From Elusimicrobiales bacterium (GTDB taxonomy: Bacteria > Elusimicrobiota > Elusimicrobia > Elusimicrobiales > UBA9959): a stretch of 45,714 nucleotides of DNA. Shown in pieces: positions 31,755 through 40,002 of this stretch. The stretch is taken from positions 1 through 45,714 of the forward strand of contig JAVHLJ010000019.1 in assembly GCA_031082205.1 (NCBI GenBank), read 5' to 3'. The notes below the pieces were generated by a model that did no database searches, was not told the DNA's origin, and saw only the letters and a program-made list of their open reading frames with translations. Within the stretch, counting starts at the first letter, position 1. The number at the start of each line of letters is the position of its first letter. Made by a program: the position numbers and the translations under genes.

Positions 31755-31758
31755 GACC

Positions 31759-33048
31759 ATGACCTGCGAAGAAGCCGAAAAATACCTTATATCACGGCAG
31801 ACCTTCGACAAGAAGGACGGTTTCGCCCGCGTGCTGTCCTGCCTGGAGCGGCTGGGCGACCCGCAGGAGAAGTTCCGCGCGGTCCACGTGACCGGCACCA
31901 ACGGCAAGGGCTCGGTCTGCGCCCTGCTCGATTCTTCGCTGCGGGCGGCCGGCTACAGGACCGGGCTTTTCATCTCGCCGCACCTGGTCGAGATGCGCGA
32001 GCGGATAAGCGTCGGGGGGGAGAAGATAAGCCGGGAGGACTTCGCCGCTCTCTGCGCCGAGGTGGCCGAAGCCGGGCCCGACCTGAGCTTCTTCGAGACG
32101 GTCACCTGCATGGCCTTCCTCCATTTCGCCAGGTCCGGGCTGGACCTGGCCGTCCTGGAGGTCGGCATCGGCGGCACCTGGGACACTACCAACGTCATAC
32201 CGCCGCCGGAGCTCTGCGTCATAACCTCGGTGGACCTCGATCACGACAAGTACCTCGGCCGCACGGTGACGGAAGTCGCCGCGCACAAGGCCGGCATAAT
32301 AAAGAAGGGCTCGCTCTGCCTCTGCCCCCGGCTGCCGGCGGAAGTCTCGGCTGTCATAGAAAAGTCCGCGTCGCGCGCCGGAGGCACCGCCGTTTTCCTG
32401 CCCGACGCGTTCAGGGTCGAAGGCTACGACTGGGAGCGGAACCGGACGCTCCTTTCCGGCCCGGGGGGCAGGTTCGAGCTGGGCATAATCGGCGACCGCC
32501 AGGGCGTCAACGCCGGCCTGGTCATGCGCGCCCTGGACGAACTCGCCCGCCGCGGCTTCCGGCGCGCACCGGAAGGTCTCCGCGAGGGGCTGGAGAACGT
32601 GAAGTGGAACGCCAGGTTCCAGGTGCTGCGCGCCGCCCCGCGCGGCCGCGACTCGGTCTTCATCCTGGACGGCGCCCATAACCCCGAGGCCGTGCGCGCC
32701 TTCATGCGCACCTTCCGGGCCTCGCCTTTCGCCGGCCGGCCGCACGCCTTCGTCTGCGGCTTCCTCAACGACAAGGACTACCGCGCCATGCTGGCGGCGC
32801 TGGCGCCGCTCTGCGGCGATTTTATCTTCACCGCCCCCGCCTCCGACAAGGCCATCCCGCCCGGCCTGCTGGCCGAGGAGCTGCAGCGGCTCAGGCCCGA
32901 CGCGGCCGTGGAAGTGGAGGAGGACCCCGAGGCCGCGCTGGTCTCGGCCGCGGGGCGCGGTACGGCGGCCGTGCTGGGCTCCTTCTACCTGGCGGGGGCC
33001 GCGCTTAGGATATTGAGAGGGGCGGAAAAAAAGACCGCGAGCCGGTAG
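31759..33048 (+). CDS. folC: Folylpolyglutamate synthase / dihydrofolate synthase
   Basis: FolC adds glutamate to dihydropteroate and to reduced folates. 429 residues. P-loop VTGTNGKGSVCALLDSSLR (about 42-60), GLFISPHLVEMRERI, metal site LEVGIGGTWDTTN, TSVDLDHDKYLG, and in the C-terminal domain LDGAHNPEAVRAFM. It follows murA by 4 bp with no clear Shine-Dalgarno sequence, suggesting translational coupling. The final 10 residues are basic and not conserved. Confidence 0.93.
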   Translation: MTCEEAEKYLISRQTFDKKDGFARVLSCLERLGDPQEKFRAVHVTGTNGKGSVCALLDSSLRAAGYRTGLFISPHLVEMRERISVGGEKISREDFAALCAEVAEAGPDLSFFETVTCMAFLHFARSGLDLAVLEVGIGGTWDTTNVIPPPELCVITSVDLDHDKYLGRTVTEVAAHKAGIIKKGSLCLCPRLPAEVSAVIEKSASRAGGTAVFLPDAFRVEGYDWERNRTLLSGPGGRFELGIIGDRQGVNAGLVMRALDELARRGFRRAPEGLREGLENVKWNARFQVLRAAPRGRDSVFILDGAHNPEAVRAFMRTFRASPFAGRPHAFVCGFLNDKDYRAMLAALAPLCGDFIFTAPASDKAIPPGLLAEELQRLRPDAAVEVEEDPEAALVSAAGRGTAAVLGSFYLAGAALRILRGAEKKTASR

Positions 33049-33070
33049 ATCGGAAGGTCCGGAGGATACC

Positions 33071-34021
33071 GTGATAGGAATAGGCATAGACATCGGCGGC
33101 ACCAACGTGAAACTGGGCGCTTTCACCGGCGAAGGCCGCGCGCTGGCGGAGCGCAGGTTCAAGACCGAGAGCGGCCGCGGCCGCGCGGATTTCATAAAGC
33201 GGCTGTCGCGGGCCGCCCTCGAGCTCAAGGATTCCCTGGTCGGCCGCGCGGTCTCGGTCGGCATCGGCATGGCGGGGGACATGGACCCGGACGCCGGGGC
33301 GGCCAGGTTCTCTCCCAACCTCTGCGGCTGGAGGGGGCTGCAGGTGTCAGGCCCGCTCGAGAAAGCCCTTAAACTTCCCTGCTTCCTGGAGAACGACGCC
33401 AACATGGCGGCCTGGGGCGCCTACGCCAGCGAGCTCAAGGGTTCCGGCGGCAGCGCCATCGCCGTGACGCTGGGCACGGGCGTGGGCGGCGGCATAATCC
33501 TCGACGGAAAGCTCTACCACGGCGCGCACGGCTCAGCCGGCGAGATAGGCCATTTCGTCATCAGGCCCGGCGGGGCGCGCTGCGGCTGCGGCCAGCGGGG
33601 CTGCCTCGAGGCCTACTGCGGCAGCGGCGCGGTGATGGCCGCCGCGCGGGCCCTGGTAAAGGACGAGGAGTCTTTCGTGCGTAAATACGCGGACCCCGCC
33701 CGGCCGAGGTTCAACACGGTGTGCCTGGCGCGCGCCGCCAGGGCCGGCAACGCCGCGGCCAGGAAGGTCTGGCGGGACATGGGCGAGAGCCTCGGCATGG
33801 GCCTGGCCGGAGCCGTGCTGCTCTTCAACCCGGAGCACATAATACTCACCGGCGGAGTTTCCCGCGCGGCGGACTGCTTCCTGCCGGCGACCAGGAAGGT
33901 CTTCGCCGGCCAGTCCATAGCGACGCCCTTCAAGCGCGTCAAAGTCCGGGTCGCGCGCAGCGCCGACCTGGGCGTGCTGGGCGCCGCCCTATACGGCCTG
34001 CACAGGGCGGCCGGCAGATAA
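33071..34021 (+). CDS. ROK-family sugar kinase (glucokinase-like)
   Basis: 316 residues starting at GTG 33071, 4 nt after the strong Shine-Dalgarno sequence GGAGGA. Seen: the phosphate loop GIDIGGTNVKLGAF, LENDANMAAWGAYASE with the catalytic Asp, VTLGTGVGGGIILDGK, GSAGEIGHF and the ROK zinc site CGCGQRGCLEAYCG (about 168-182). No DNA-binding domain, so an enzyme and not a NagC/XylR-type repressor. Glucose is the most likely substrate by family; N-acetylmannosamine or other hexoses are possible. Its TAA overlaps the lptD start (TAATG). Confidence 0.9.
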   Translation: MIGIGIDIGGTNVKLGAFTGEGRALAERRFKTESGRGRADFIKRLSRAALELKDSLVGRAVSVGIGMAGDMDPDAGAARFSPNLCGWRGLQVSGPLEKALKLPCFLENDANMAAWGAYASELKGSGGSAIAVTLGTGVGGGIILDGKLYHGAHGSAGEIGHFVIRPGGARCGCGQRGCLEAYCGSGAVMAAARALVKDEESFVRKYADPARPRFNTVCLARAARAGNAAARKVWRDMGESLGMGLAGAVLLFNPEHIILTGGVSRAADCFLPATRKVFAGQSIATPFKRVKVRVARSADLGVLGAALYGLHRAAGR

Positions 34022-36090
34022 TGAGAGAGGCCGCCGCCATGTTCCTGCTGTTCGCGCTCAACGGCGCGTCGGCGGCCTACGACCTGCCTGCGGCGACGGG
34101 TACCCACAGGGTGGAGTTCACCGCCGAGGAGGCGGACTTCAACGAGTACAGCCGGGTCATCGGCCTGCGCCGCGAGGCGGTGGTGCGCGAGTTCGGCCCG
34201 GACGACAGGATCGTCCGGACGCTCAAGGCCGACAGGCTGAGCATCGACATGTCCAGCCGCACCGTCGTGTCCGAAGGACCCTTCATCATGGAGGAGAGCG
34301 GCAGCTTCTTCTACGGCCGCAGCGGCGAGATAAGCTACGCCGACAATACCGGCGTGATACGCGAGGGCCGCTTCAGCTACGCCAACCTGGTCTTCCGGGG
34401 CAGGGAGATACGCGTAGACGACGGCGAGTACGCCTATCACGGCGCGCGTTTCACCTCCTGCGACCTGCTGCCGCCGCATTACCAGGTCAAGGCCTCCCGG
34501 CTCTACCTCAAGCCCGACAGCCATTTCCTCGCCTACAACACCGTATTCTTCCTGGGCAAGGTCCCGATCTTCTATTTCCCGGTCCTGTACCGCCCGCTCG
34601 GCAAGGGTACCCCGTTCATAACCAGCGTATACCCCGGCTACGACGAGCGCAGCGGCGCCTACCTGAAGACCAGCTACGTCTACCGCTTCACCCGGACGCT
34701 CAAGGGCAAGCTCTTCCTTGATTATTTCTCCAAGCAGGGCCTCGGCACCGGCGCCGAGATCAACCACGACTCGGCCGACAGGGCCAGGACCCATCTCTCG
34801 GCCTACCGCATACGCGAGTACGGGGCAGGCGGGGACCGCTGGGCGCTCAGCGGCGGCTACTGGCGCGCCCTCGGCGGCACGGGCGAAGGCGGTCCGAATT
34901 ATTACAGCCAGTCCTATTTCAGGCTGCTCTCCGACCCCGATTTCAACAACCATTACTTCCGTTCCAACCCCTTCGCCGTGAGCCCGGACATGCAGGCCAG
35001 CGCGGGCTTCACCAGGCAGTCGAATAATACGGTGACGCGCCTGAGCGCCGCCACCCGCTACGACCGCGACGCGGCGGGTACGGGCTTCCGCCAGGCCTAC
35101 GATTCTGCGCCGCGGCTGGAGTTCCAGACGGTGCCGCTGCGCCTGGCGGGAGTGCCGGTGCTCAATTCGTTCTCCGCCTTCCTCGAGCGCTCCAAGTCGG
35201 AGGGCGACTCCTTCTACCAGAACAAGGGCGACGCTTCCTGGACGGTCTCCAAGAACATCCCGCTGACGCGCGCCGTCAGCCTCTATCCGCACGCGGCGTA
35301 CAGGCAGTCGGTGTTCATGTCCACCTCCTCCGCCACCGGGGACCTTTGGGTGGGCCGTTACTCCAACGGGGTGAACATGCGGCTGGACGGCCTCTGGGGC
35401 TCGTTCGACATGGCCTACGCCTACCGCCAGCGGTTCCGCGCCAATACTCTCAAGGAGGACGGGGCGGCGGCCGACGGGGGCGTCGAAGAGGAGAGCGTCA
35501 CGCCGACTCTCTTCGTGCGGCCTTCCCGCAAGTACTACCTCCGCGCTTCCACTTCGTACGACCTGAGGTCGGCCGCCGTCGGCAATTTCGCCCGCAGGCT
35601 GTCCACGATGACGGCCGAATTCGTCTACGAGCCCAGGCCCGGGGTCAGCCTGATCCTTCAGGACGATTATTCTTTCACCGGAGGGCACAGGGCCGTTACC
35701 GCGCAGGCGGACTTCCTGGTGGAAGGCAACAGTGTGGGCCTGGGCGTGGCCAAGTACGCCGATTCGCCGGAGTACGTGATCAGCAACACGATAGGGGTGC
35801 GCCCGGGGTGGCGCGGCTGGAGCGGCGACCTGACGCTGCGCTACCGCCTGGTCCCGGCCGCCAGGGTCGGGGTGGACAAGTTCTCCTTCTTCGAGAAGAG
35901 CGCCGTCCTCTACAAGGAATTCCACGATTTCCGCAGCACCTGGAACCTGCGGCTGCGCCCCGGCGGCGTCAAGGAATTCTTCTTCCTGATAACGATGAAG
36001 ATCAACGACGCGCCCCGCAACGAGCCGCTCGACGAAGAGGCCCGCCGCTACTGGACCCACTGGCGCCGGCCCGGCCAGATCCGGGACTGA
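34021..36090 (+). CDS. lptD: LPS-assembly outer-membrane protein LptD
   Basis: 689 residues. Signal-peptide-like N-terminus (MREAAAMFLLFALNGASA), then a beta-jellyroll OstA/LptA-like domain (about 30-165: RVEFTAEEADFNEY, VSEGPFIMEESG, IREGRFSYANLVFRG), the FTSCDLLPPHYQVKASRLYL segment and FFLGKVPIFYFPVLYRPLG that open the LptD barrel, and about 500 residues of transmembrane beta strands. In the family it inserts LPS in the outer leaflet with LptE. Start at ATG 34021 overlaps the ROK stop; an upstream in-frame ATG lies inside that gene and is rejected. No T-rich terminator follows. Confidence 0.88.
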   Translation: MREAAAMFLLFALNGASAAYDLPAATGTHRVEFTAEEADFNEYSRVIGLRREAVVREFGPDDRIVRTLKADRLSIDMSSRTVVSEGPFIMEESGSFFYGRSGEISYADNTGVIREGRFSYANLVFRGREIRVDDGEYAYHGARFTSCDLLPPHYQVKASRLYLKPDSHFLAYNTVFFLGKVPIFYFPVLYRPLGKGTPFITSVYPGYDERSGAYLKTSYVYRFTRTLKGKLFLDYFSKQGLGTGAEINHDSADRARTHLSAYRIREYGAGGDRWALSGGYWRALGGTGEGGPNYYSQSYFRLLSDPDFNNHYFRSNPFAVSPDMQASAGFTRQSNNTVTRLSAATRYDRDAAGTGFRQAYDSAPRLEFQTVPLRLAGVPVLNSFSAFLERSKSEGDSFYQNKGDASWTVSKNIPLTRAVSLYPHAAYRQSVFMSTSSATGDLWVGRYSNGVNMRLDGLWGSFDMAYAYRQRFRANTLKEDGAAADGGVEEESVTPTLFVRPSRKYYLRASTSYDLRSAAVGNFARRLSTMTAEFVYEPRPGVSLILQDDYSFTGGHRAVTAQADFLVEGNSVGLGVAKYADSPEYVISNTIGVRPGWRGWSGDLTLRYRLVPAARVGVDKFSFFEKSAVLYKEFHDFRSTWNLRLRPGGVKEFFFLITMKINDAPRNEPLDEEARRYWTHWRRPGQIRD

Positions 36091-36171
36091 CAGGCGGGCG
36101 CCCCGCCGCCCGGAGCTCTTTTCCAAGCTTTACACACCCCCGCTTTATCGAACAACCATCGGGGTCCTGTC

Positions 36172-36285
36172 GGCGGTTCGCTGCGAAAAAACAGGGTCTC
36201 GCACACCGTGCTCGCCCTTCCGACTCTCGCCGCTCGCGCTTACGCAAGCTCGCGGCTCCGGACGGTTTTTCTCCGCGAATCCGCC
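36172..36285. repeat. Imperfect inverted repeat unit
   Basis: Arms 36172-36192 and 36265-36285 (GGCGGTTCGCTGCGAAAAAAC against GGCGGATTCGCGGAGAAAAAC after reverse-complementing) agree at most positions apart from one-base shifts. The centre holds a smaller stem around GCCGC...GCGGC (36229-36256). Flanking AACCATCGGGG and CCCCCATTGTT extend the pairing loosely. Confidence 0.6.
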
Positions 36286-36324
36286 GCCACCCCCATTGTT
36301 TCCTGACTAACGCGGGGGCCTACG

Positions 36325-36462
36325 TAAGGATACAGCCGGGGGAGACGGGGTGAGAGCTTAGCGAAACCTTCACGGAGGCCGGAGCATCGCAAGCGCGGAG
36401 GCCGAGTGAGGAGGGCCGAGCGCTATGCGCGAGAGCCCGTGTTTCGCGTGCTCTCACCCCGT
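36325..36462. repeat. Hairpin unit related to 4928-5117
   Basis: Starts with TAAGGATACAGCCGGGGGA (36325-36343; 18 of 19 positions as in 4928-4946). Arms 36345-36357 and 36450-36462 are perfect 13-bp inverted repeats, followed inwards by GCGAAAC (36361-36367) against GTTTCGC (36441-36447). The same plan (a 13-bp perfect core, then a short second block) is seen in the unit before uvrB, though the arm sequences differ. Confidence 0.75.
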
Positions 36463-36490
36463 CATGCCCCCGGAATAATTTTCCTTAAAA

Positions 36491-36499
36491 TGATAGAAT
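36491..36499 (+). promoter_or_regulatory. Extended -10 promoter of the epimerase gene
   Basis: TGA-TAGAAT (hexamer 36494-36499); expected +1 near 36506, leader of about 19 nt with GGGAG before the ATG. Upstream CCCGGAATAATT and the core TGATAGAATTTCAGC repeat the ispH promoter. Confidence 0.65.
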
Positions 36500-36524
36500 T
36501 TCAGCGGGAAAACGGGAGAAACAC

Positions 36525-37517
36525 ATGAAGAAACCTCTTTGGCTGGTCACCGGCGGCGCCGGTTTCATCGGCTCCAACATAACGGAGGAACTCGTGCGGC
36601 GCGGGTGCCGCGTGCGAGTGTTCGACAATTTTTCGACGGGCAGCATGGAGAACCTCGCTCCCTTCAAGGGGAAGTTCGAGCTGGTGCGCGGGGACCTGCG
36701 CCGCCCGGCGGACCTGGCGAAGGCCATGAAGGGCGTCACCTACGCCCTTCACCAGGCCGCGCTGCGCTCGGTGCCCAAGTCCGTGGACAATCCTTTCGAC
36801 GCGCACGAGAACAACGCTACAGGCACGCTCAACGCCCTGATGGCGGCCAAGAAGGCCGGGGTGAAGCGCTTCGTCTACGCCGGAACCAGCTCGGCCTACG
36901 GCGAGTGCCGGGTCTTCCCGCAGAGGGAGGACCTGCCGGCCGCGCCGGTCTCCCCCTACGCCGTCAGCAAGCTCGCCGGCGAGCATTACTGCCGCGTCTT
37001 CGCCCGCACTTACGGCCTCGAGGCCGTCACCCTGCGCTACTTCAACGTCTTCGGCCCCCGGCAGAACCCCGAATCCGTGTATTCGGCGGTCATCCCGCGC
37101 TTCATGGAACTGGCCGTGCAGGGCAAGCCGCTCGAAGTCCACTGGGACGGCCGGCAGTCGCGCGACTTCACCTATATCGCCAACGTGGTGGACGGCAACA
37201 TAAAGGCCGCGCTGGCCCCGTCGGCGGTGTCGGGCCTGACGATAAACGTGGCAACCGGCACCAATATCTCGCTGCTCGACATCGTGCGCGAACTGGAGAA
37301 GATACTGGGCCGCAGGCTGCCGCGCGTCCATTCGCCCATGCGCAAGGGCGACGTGCGCAAGACCTATTCGGACATCTCGCTGGCCCGCAGGGTCCTGAAG
37401 TACAGGACGCTGGTGGATTTCCCGGAGGGCCTCGCGCTGACCTGGGACTATTTCAAGGGCAGGTTCGGCGGGCCGGCCCGCTCCTGCGGCCGCTGTTCCT
37501 GCAAGGGGGGGAAATGA
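36525..37517 (+). CDS. NAD-dependent UDP-sugar 4-epimerase (GalE/WbpP-like)
   Basis: 330 residues, extended short-chain dehydrogenase fold: NAD site TGGAGFIGSN (about 9-18), catalytic block AGTSSAYGE and Tyr145-xxx-Lys149 in SPYAVSKLAGEHY, then LRYFNVFGPRQNP and VIPRFME. The segment HQAALRSVPKSVDNP resembles WbpP-type UDP-GlcNAc/UDP-GalNAc 4-epimerases more than GalE proper, so envelope-polysaccharide precursor synthesis is likely. The C-terminal tail GPARSCGRCSCKGGK has three Cys and is not part of the fold. It overlaps tdk by 4 bp (ATGA). Confidence 0.88.
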   Translation: MKKPLWLVTGGAGFIGSNITEELVRRGCRVRVFDNFSTGSMENLAPFKGKFELVRGDLRRPADLAKAMKGVTYALHQAALRSVPKSVDNPFDAHENNATGTLNALMAAKKAGVKRFVYAGTSSAYGECRVFPQREDLPAAPVSPYAVSKLAGEHYCRVFARTYGLEAVTLRYFNVFGPRQNPESVYSAVIPRFMELAVQGKPLEVHWDGRQSRDFTYIANVVDGNIKAALAPSAVSGLTINVATGTNISLLDIVRELEKILGRRLPRVHSPMRKGDVRKTYSDISLARRVLKYRTLVDFPEGLALTWDYFKGRFGGPARSCGRCSCKGGK

Positions 37518-38077
37518 TACTGCACATGGCGCCGTCGCACGGCTGGATAGAGGTGGTCTGCGGGAGCATGTTCTCCGGCAAGACCCAGGAACTCATACGC
37601 CGGCTCAAGCTGGCCACGATAGCGCGGCAGAAAGTCCAGGTTTTCAATTCCAATCTCGACGTGCGCTACGCCAAACAGCACATCGTTTCCCACGACAAGT
37701 CCATGCTGGCCTGCAGGGCGGTGAAGAATTCCAGGGACATACTCAAGGCCGTGGACAAGGACACCCAGGTGGTCGGCGTGGACGAGGTCCATTTCTTCGA
37801 CCCGGAAATAGTCGGGGTCTGCCAGAAACTCGCCGATTCCGGCCGCCGCGTGATAGCGGCCGGACTGGACCAGGACTACCGGGGCGAGCCTTTCATCAAC
37901 ATGGCGCGCCTGATGGCCGTCTCCGAGTTCGTCACCAAGAACCTGGCCATCTGCATGGTCTGCGGCGCGCCGGCCCATTTCAGCCAGCGCCTGAGCGAGA
38001 GCGGCCGGCGCATAGAAGTGGGCGCGGCCGACAAGTACGAGGCCCGCTGCCGCAAGTGCTTCACCCCCGAGAAATAG
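37514..38077 (+). CDS. tdk: Thymidine kinase (type II)
   Basis: 187 residues. Salvage enzyme making dTMP from thymidine and ATP. P-loop GSMFSGKTQELIRRL (about 17-31), Walker B-like VVGVDEVHFFD, LDQDYRGEPF, and the zinc/lasso region with CMVCGAPA and CRKC. The start at 37514 overlaps the epimerase stop and continues its transcript. A strong two-way terminator follows at 38095-38131. Confidence 0.95.
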   Translation: MILHMAPSHGWIEVVCGSMFSGKTQELIRRLKLATIARQKVQVFNSNLDVRYAKQHIVSHDKSMLACRAVKNSRDILKAVDKDTQVVGVDEVHFFDPEIVGVCQKLADSGRRVIAAGLDQDYRGEPFINMARLMAVSEFVTKNLAICMVCGAPAHFSQRLSESGRRIEVGAADKYEARCRKCFTPEK

Positions 38078-38094
38078 CCGGACGAGGGGGCGAC

Positions 38095-38131
38095 AAAAAA
38101 AAAGAGCCGCGAGCGCGGCTCTTTTCTTTTT
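38095..38131. terminator. Bidirectional terminator between tdk and the transposase remnant
   Basis: Stem GAGCCGC (38104-38110) with GCGGCTC (38115-38121), loop GAGC, flanked by nine A before and TTTTCTTTTT after (38122-38131), so it works in both directions for the convergent transcripts. Confidence 0.92.
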
Positions 38132-38145
38132 CCGGGGGGAGGAGT

Positions 38146-38646
38146 CTATCTGCCGAGGAGGCCGCGCAGGAAGGCCTGGGCGGAGACGTAGAGGTTGCAG
38201 AGCCAGCCGTCGGGGACCTGGTCGCGGCGCGGCCTGACGTATTTCTGCTTCCGCAGTATCTGGCCCACCTCCCCGTCGAGGAGGGCGAAGAAATCCTCTC
38301 CCAGCCGGCGCCGGCGCTCGGAGAGAAGGCTGGGGGACGGGAGCCCGTCCTTGACGAAGGAGTCGTAGCCGCAGAAGGCCTGCAGGTACGGGCTCTCGCG
38401 CAGTTCGGCCACGGCGTCCTCGTCGCTGATGTTCTTGAGCTGCTTGATGATGAAAAGCCCGCAGACCAGGCGCGCGTCCATGGCCGGCCGGCCGGTCTCC
38501 GAGAAGTAGGCGCCGTAGGCCTCCGCCAGCCGCTCCCAGGGGATCAGGCCTGAAAGCTTGAGCCAGCGGTTCTCGGCGTCGAGTTCCATCCCCAGGTGGA
38601 AGAAGTCGGGAAAGAGCTTGGGGGTGCTTTCATTGTTGATGTACAT
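38146..38646 (-). pseudogene. Truncated IS5/IS1182-like transposase (N-terminal DUF772 part only)
   Basis: 166 residues. The conserved N-terminal transposase region is clear (SGLIPWERLAEAYGAYF, ETGRPAMDARLVCGLFIIKQ, LRESPYLQAFCG). The catalytic DDE domain that should follow in a protein of 330-450 residues is missing: after about residue 135 the sequence drifts into an unrelated tail (RRDQVPDGWLCNLY...) and stops. It begins 5 bp after the tolB stop codon on the same strand, as if in the tol operon, and ends at the bidirectional terminator. I see no terminal inverted repeats, so the element boundaries are lost. It is probably a dead remnant; co-option as a DNA-binding protein is possible but unsupported. 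Confidence 0.82.
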
Positions 38647-38651
38647 AAAGG

Positions 38652-39965
38652 CTAGCGGCTCCAGCTGGGAGTGAAGGAATTGCCGGGCAGGTCGGTCAGG
38701 GGGTGGGGCGCGCTGCCGTCCGCGTCCATCACGAATATCTCGCGCTTGCCGCGGCGGGTGGAGGTGAAGGCGATGAAGCGCCCGTCGGGCGACCAGGAGG
38801 GGTCCTCGTTGTCGCCGGCGCCGCTGGTGACGCGGCGCAGCTGGCTGCCGGTGGGGTCCACGAGGAAGATGTTCATTTTCTCTTTCCTGTCCTCGCGCCC
38901 GGCGAAGACCAGCCACTCGCCGGAGGGAGACCAGGACGGGGTGTCGCACCAGAGCATCTTGGTCAGCCGGCGGGTCTTGCCGGTGGCCAGCTCCAGCACG
39001 TAGACCTGCGGGTTTCCCGCCCGGTCCGAGATGAACGTGACTTCCTTGCCGTCGGGAGAGAACGAGGCGGAGGAGCTCACGCCGAAGCGCTTGAGCAGCT
39101 TGCTGAGCTCCTTGGTCTTCAGGTCCAGGGCGTAGATGCTCGGATCGCCGCCGCGCGAGAGCGTCATGACCATGGAGCCGCCGTCGGGAGAGGCGCCGCC
39201 CGGGATATTGAGCCCCTGGAAGGTGGTGAAGGGCTTTATCTTGCCGGCCCGCAGGTCTATCTCGAACATGTCCGGGTTGCCGTACTTCCAGGTGGTGTAG
39301 TAGATCCTGGAGCCGTCCTGCGACCAGCGCGGCAGCAGCGAGATGCTGTTGTGCGAGGTGAGGCGGGTCAGGTTCCCGCCGTCGTAGTCGGCTATGTATA
39401 TCTCTTTCTTGCCGGTCGAGTCGTTGGCGAACGCGATCTTGGACTGGGCTATGCCGCGCCTGCCCGTCAGCTTCATTATTATCTCGTCGGAGAACAGGTG
39501 GGCGGCCCGCCGCAGGCCGCGCCGCTCGCCCTGGTAGAACTTCTCGAGCAGGACCTCCCCCGTCTTCAGGTCGCGCAGGCGCCCCCTGAAGGTCCAGACC
39601 TTGCCGTGGTCGCCGGCCGTCGCCGTCACGAGATGGTCGCCCAGCGTCTTCCAGAACTTTAGCGCCTTCTTGTCCTCCTTGAGGTTGAAGGGGCTCATCT
39701 GGTCTTCCATCACCGAGAAATAGCGCGAGTAGAGCAGGTCCGCCCGGACTATATCGCGGAACCCGGAGGCCAGTTCTATGTCCTGGGGCTTGGCCGGGTC
39801 CTCGGGCAGGAACTGCGCCAGCGCGAGCGGAGCCCGGGGCAGTTCGGGGGCCGCGCCGACGCCTATGTATATCTCGGTGCCCGCGGCGGCGGCCGGTAAG
39901 GCTAACAGCAGCGCCAGCGCGGAAGCGCGGGAAGTTCGGGCGTATAGGGTCATGTTTCGGTACAT
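38652..39965 (-). CDS. tolB: Tol-Pal system protein TolB
   Basis: Periplasmic TolB, partner of Pal in outer-membrane constriction at division. 437 residues: signal peptide (ALALLLALPAAAAGT), an N-terminal alpha/beta domain (FRDIVRADLLYSRYFSVMED) and a six-bladed propeller with repeated SPDG-type blades (PRWSQDGSRIYYT, SFSPDGKEVTFISDRAGNPQVY, SWSPDGRFIAFTSTRRG). The start is ATG 39965 or ATG 39953; the latter begins nearer the signal peptide. Third gene of pal-cpoB-tolB. The usual partners TolQ, TolR and TolA are not in the window. A transposase remnant abuts its stop codon. Confidence 0.95.
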   Translation of the reverse strand: MYRNMTLYARTSRASALALLLALPAAAAGTEIYIGVGAAPELPRAPLALAQFLPEDPAKPQDIELASGFRDIVRADLLYSRYFSVMEDQMSPFNLKEDKKALKFWKTLGDHLVTATAGDHGKVWTFRGRLRDLKTGEVLLEKFYQGERRGLRRAAHLFSDEIIMKLTGRRGIAQSKIAFANDSTGKKEIYIADYDGGNLTRLTSHNSISLLPRWSQDGSRIYYTTWKYGNPDMFEIDLRAGKIKPFTTFQGLNIPGGASPDGGSMVMTLSRGGDPSIYALDLKTKELSKLLKRFGVSSSASFSPDGKEVTFISDRAGNPQVYVLELATGKTRRLTKMLWCDTPSWSPSGEWLVFAGREDRKEKMNIFLVDPTGSQLRRVTSGAGDNEDPSWSPDGRFIAFTSTRRGKREIFVMDADGSAPHPLTDLPGNSFTPSWSR

Positions 39966-40002
39966 CTTCTCGGCGAAAGGCGGATCCCGCCCCGGCCCCG
40001 GT

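Larger units (their letters stand above)
36091..36524. other. Gene-free block upstream of the epimerase, with two hairpin units and a promoter
   Basis: About 434 bp without a convincing gene. It contains an imperfect inverted repeat (36172-36192/36265-36285), a second unit related to the one before uvrB, and the epimerase promoter. A GGCGGG/CCCGCC stem right after lptD (36092-36106) lacks a T-tract. Confidence 0.75.

Noticed and set aside
33613-36126. Minus-strand open frame of 837 codons opposite the ROK kinase and lptD
   Set aside because: Spans two well-supported genes, has no recognisable domain and has shadow composition.
38647-38949. N-terminal extension of the transposase remnant into tolB
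   Set aside because: It is an out-of-frame read of tolB propeller codons; the homologous transposase sequence begins at ATG 38646.
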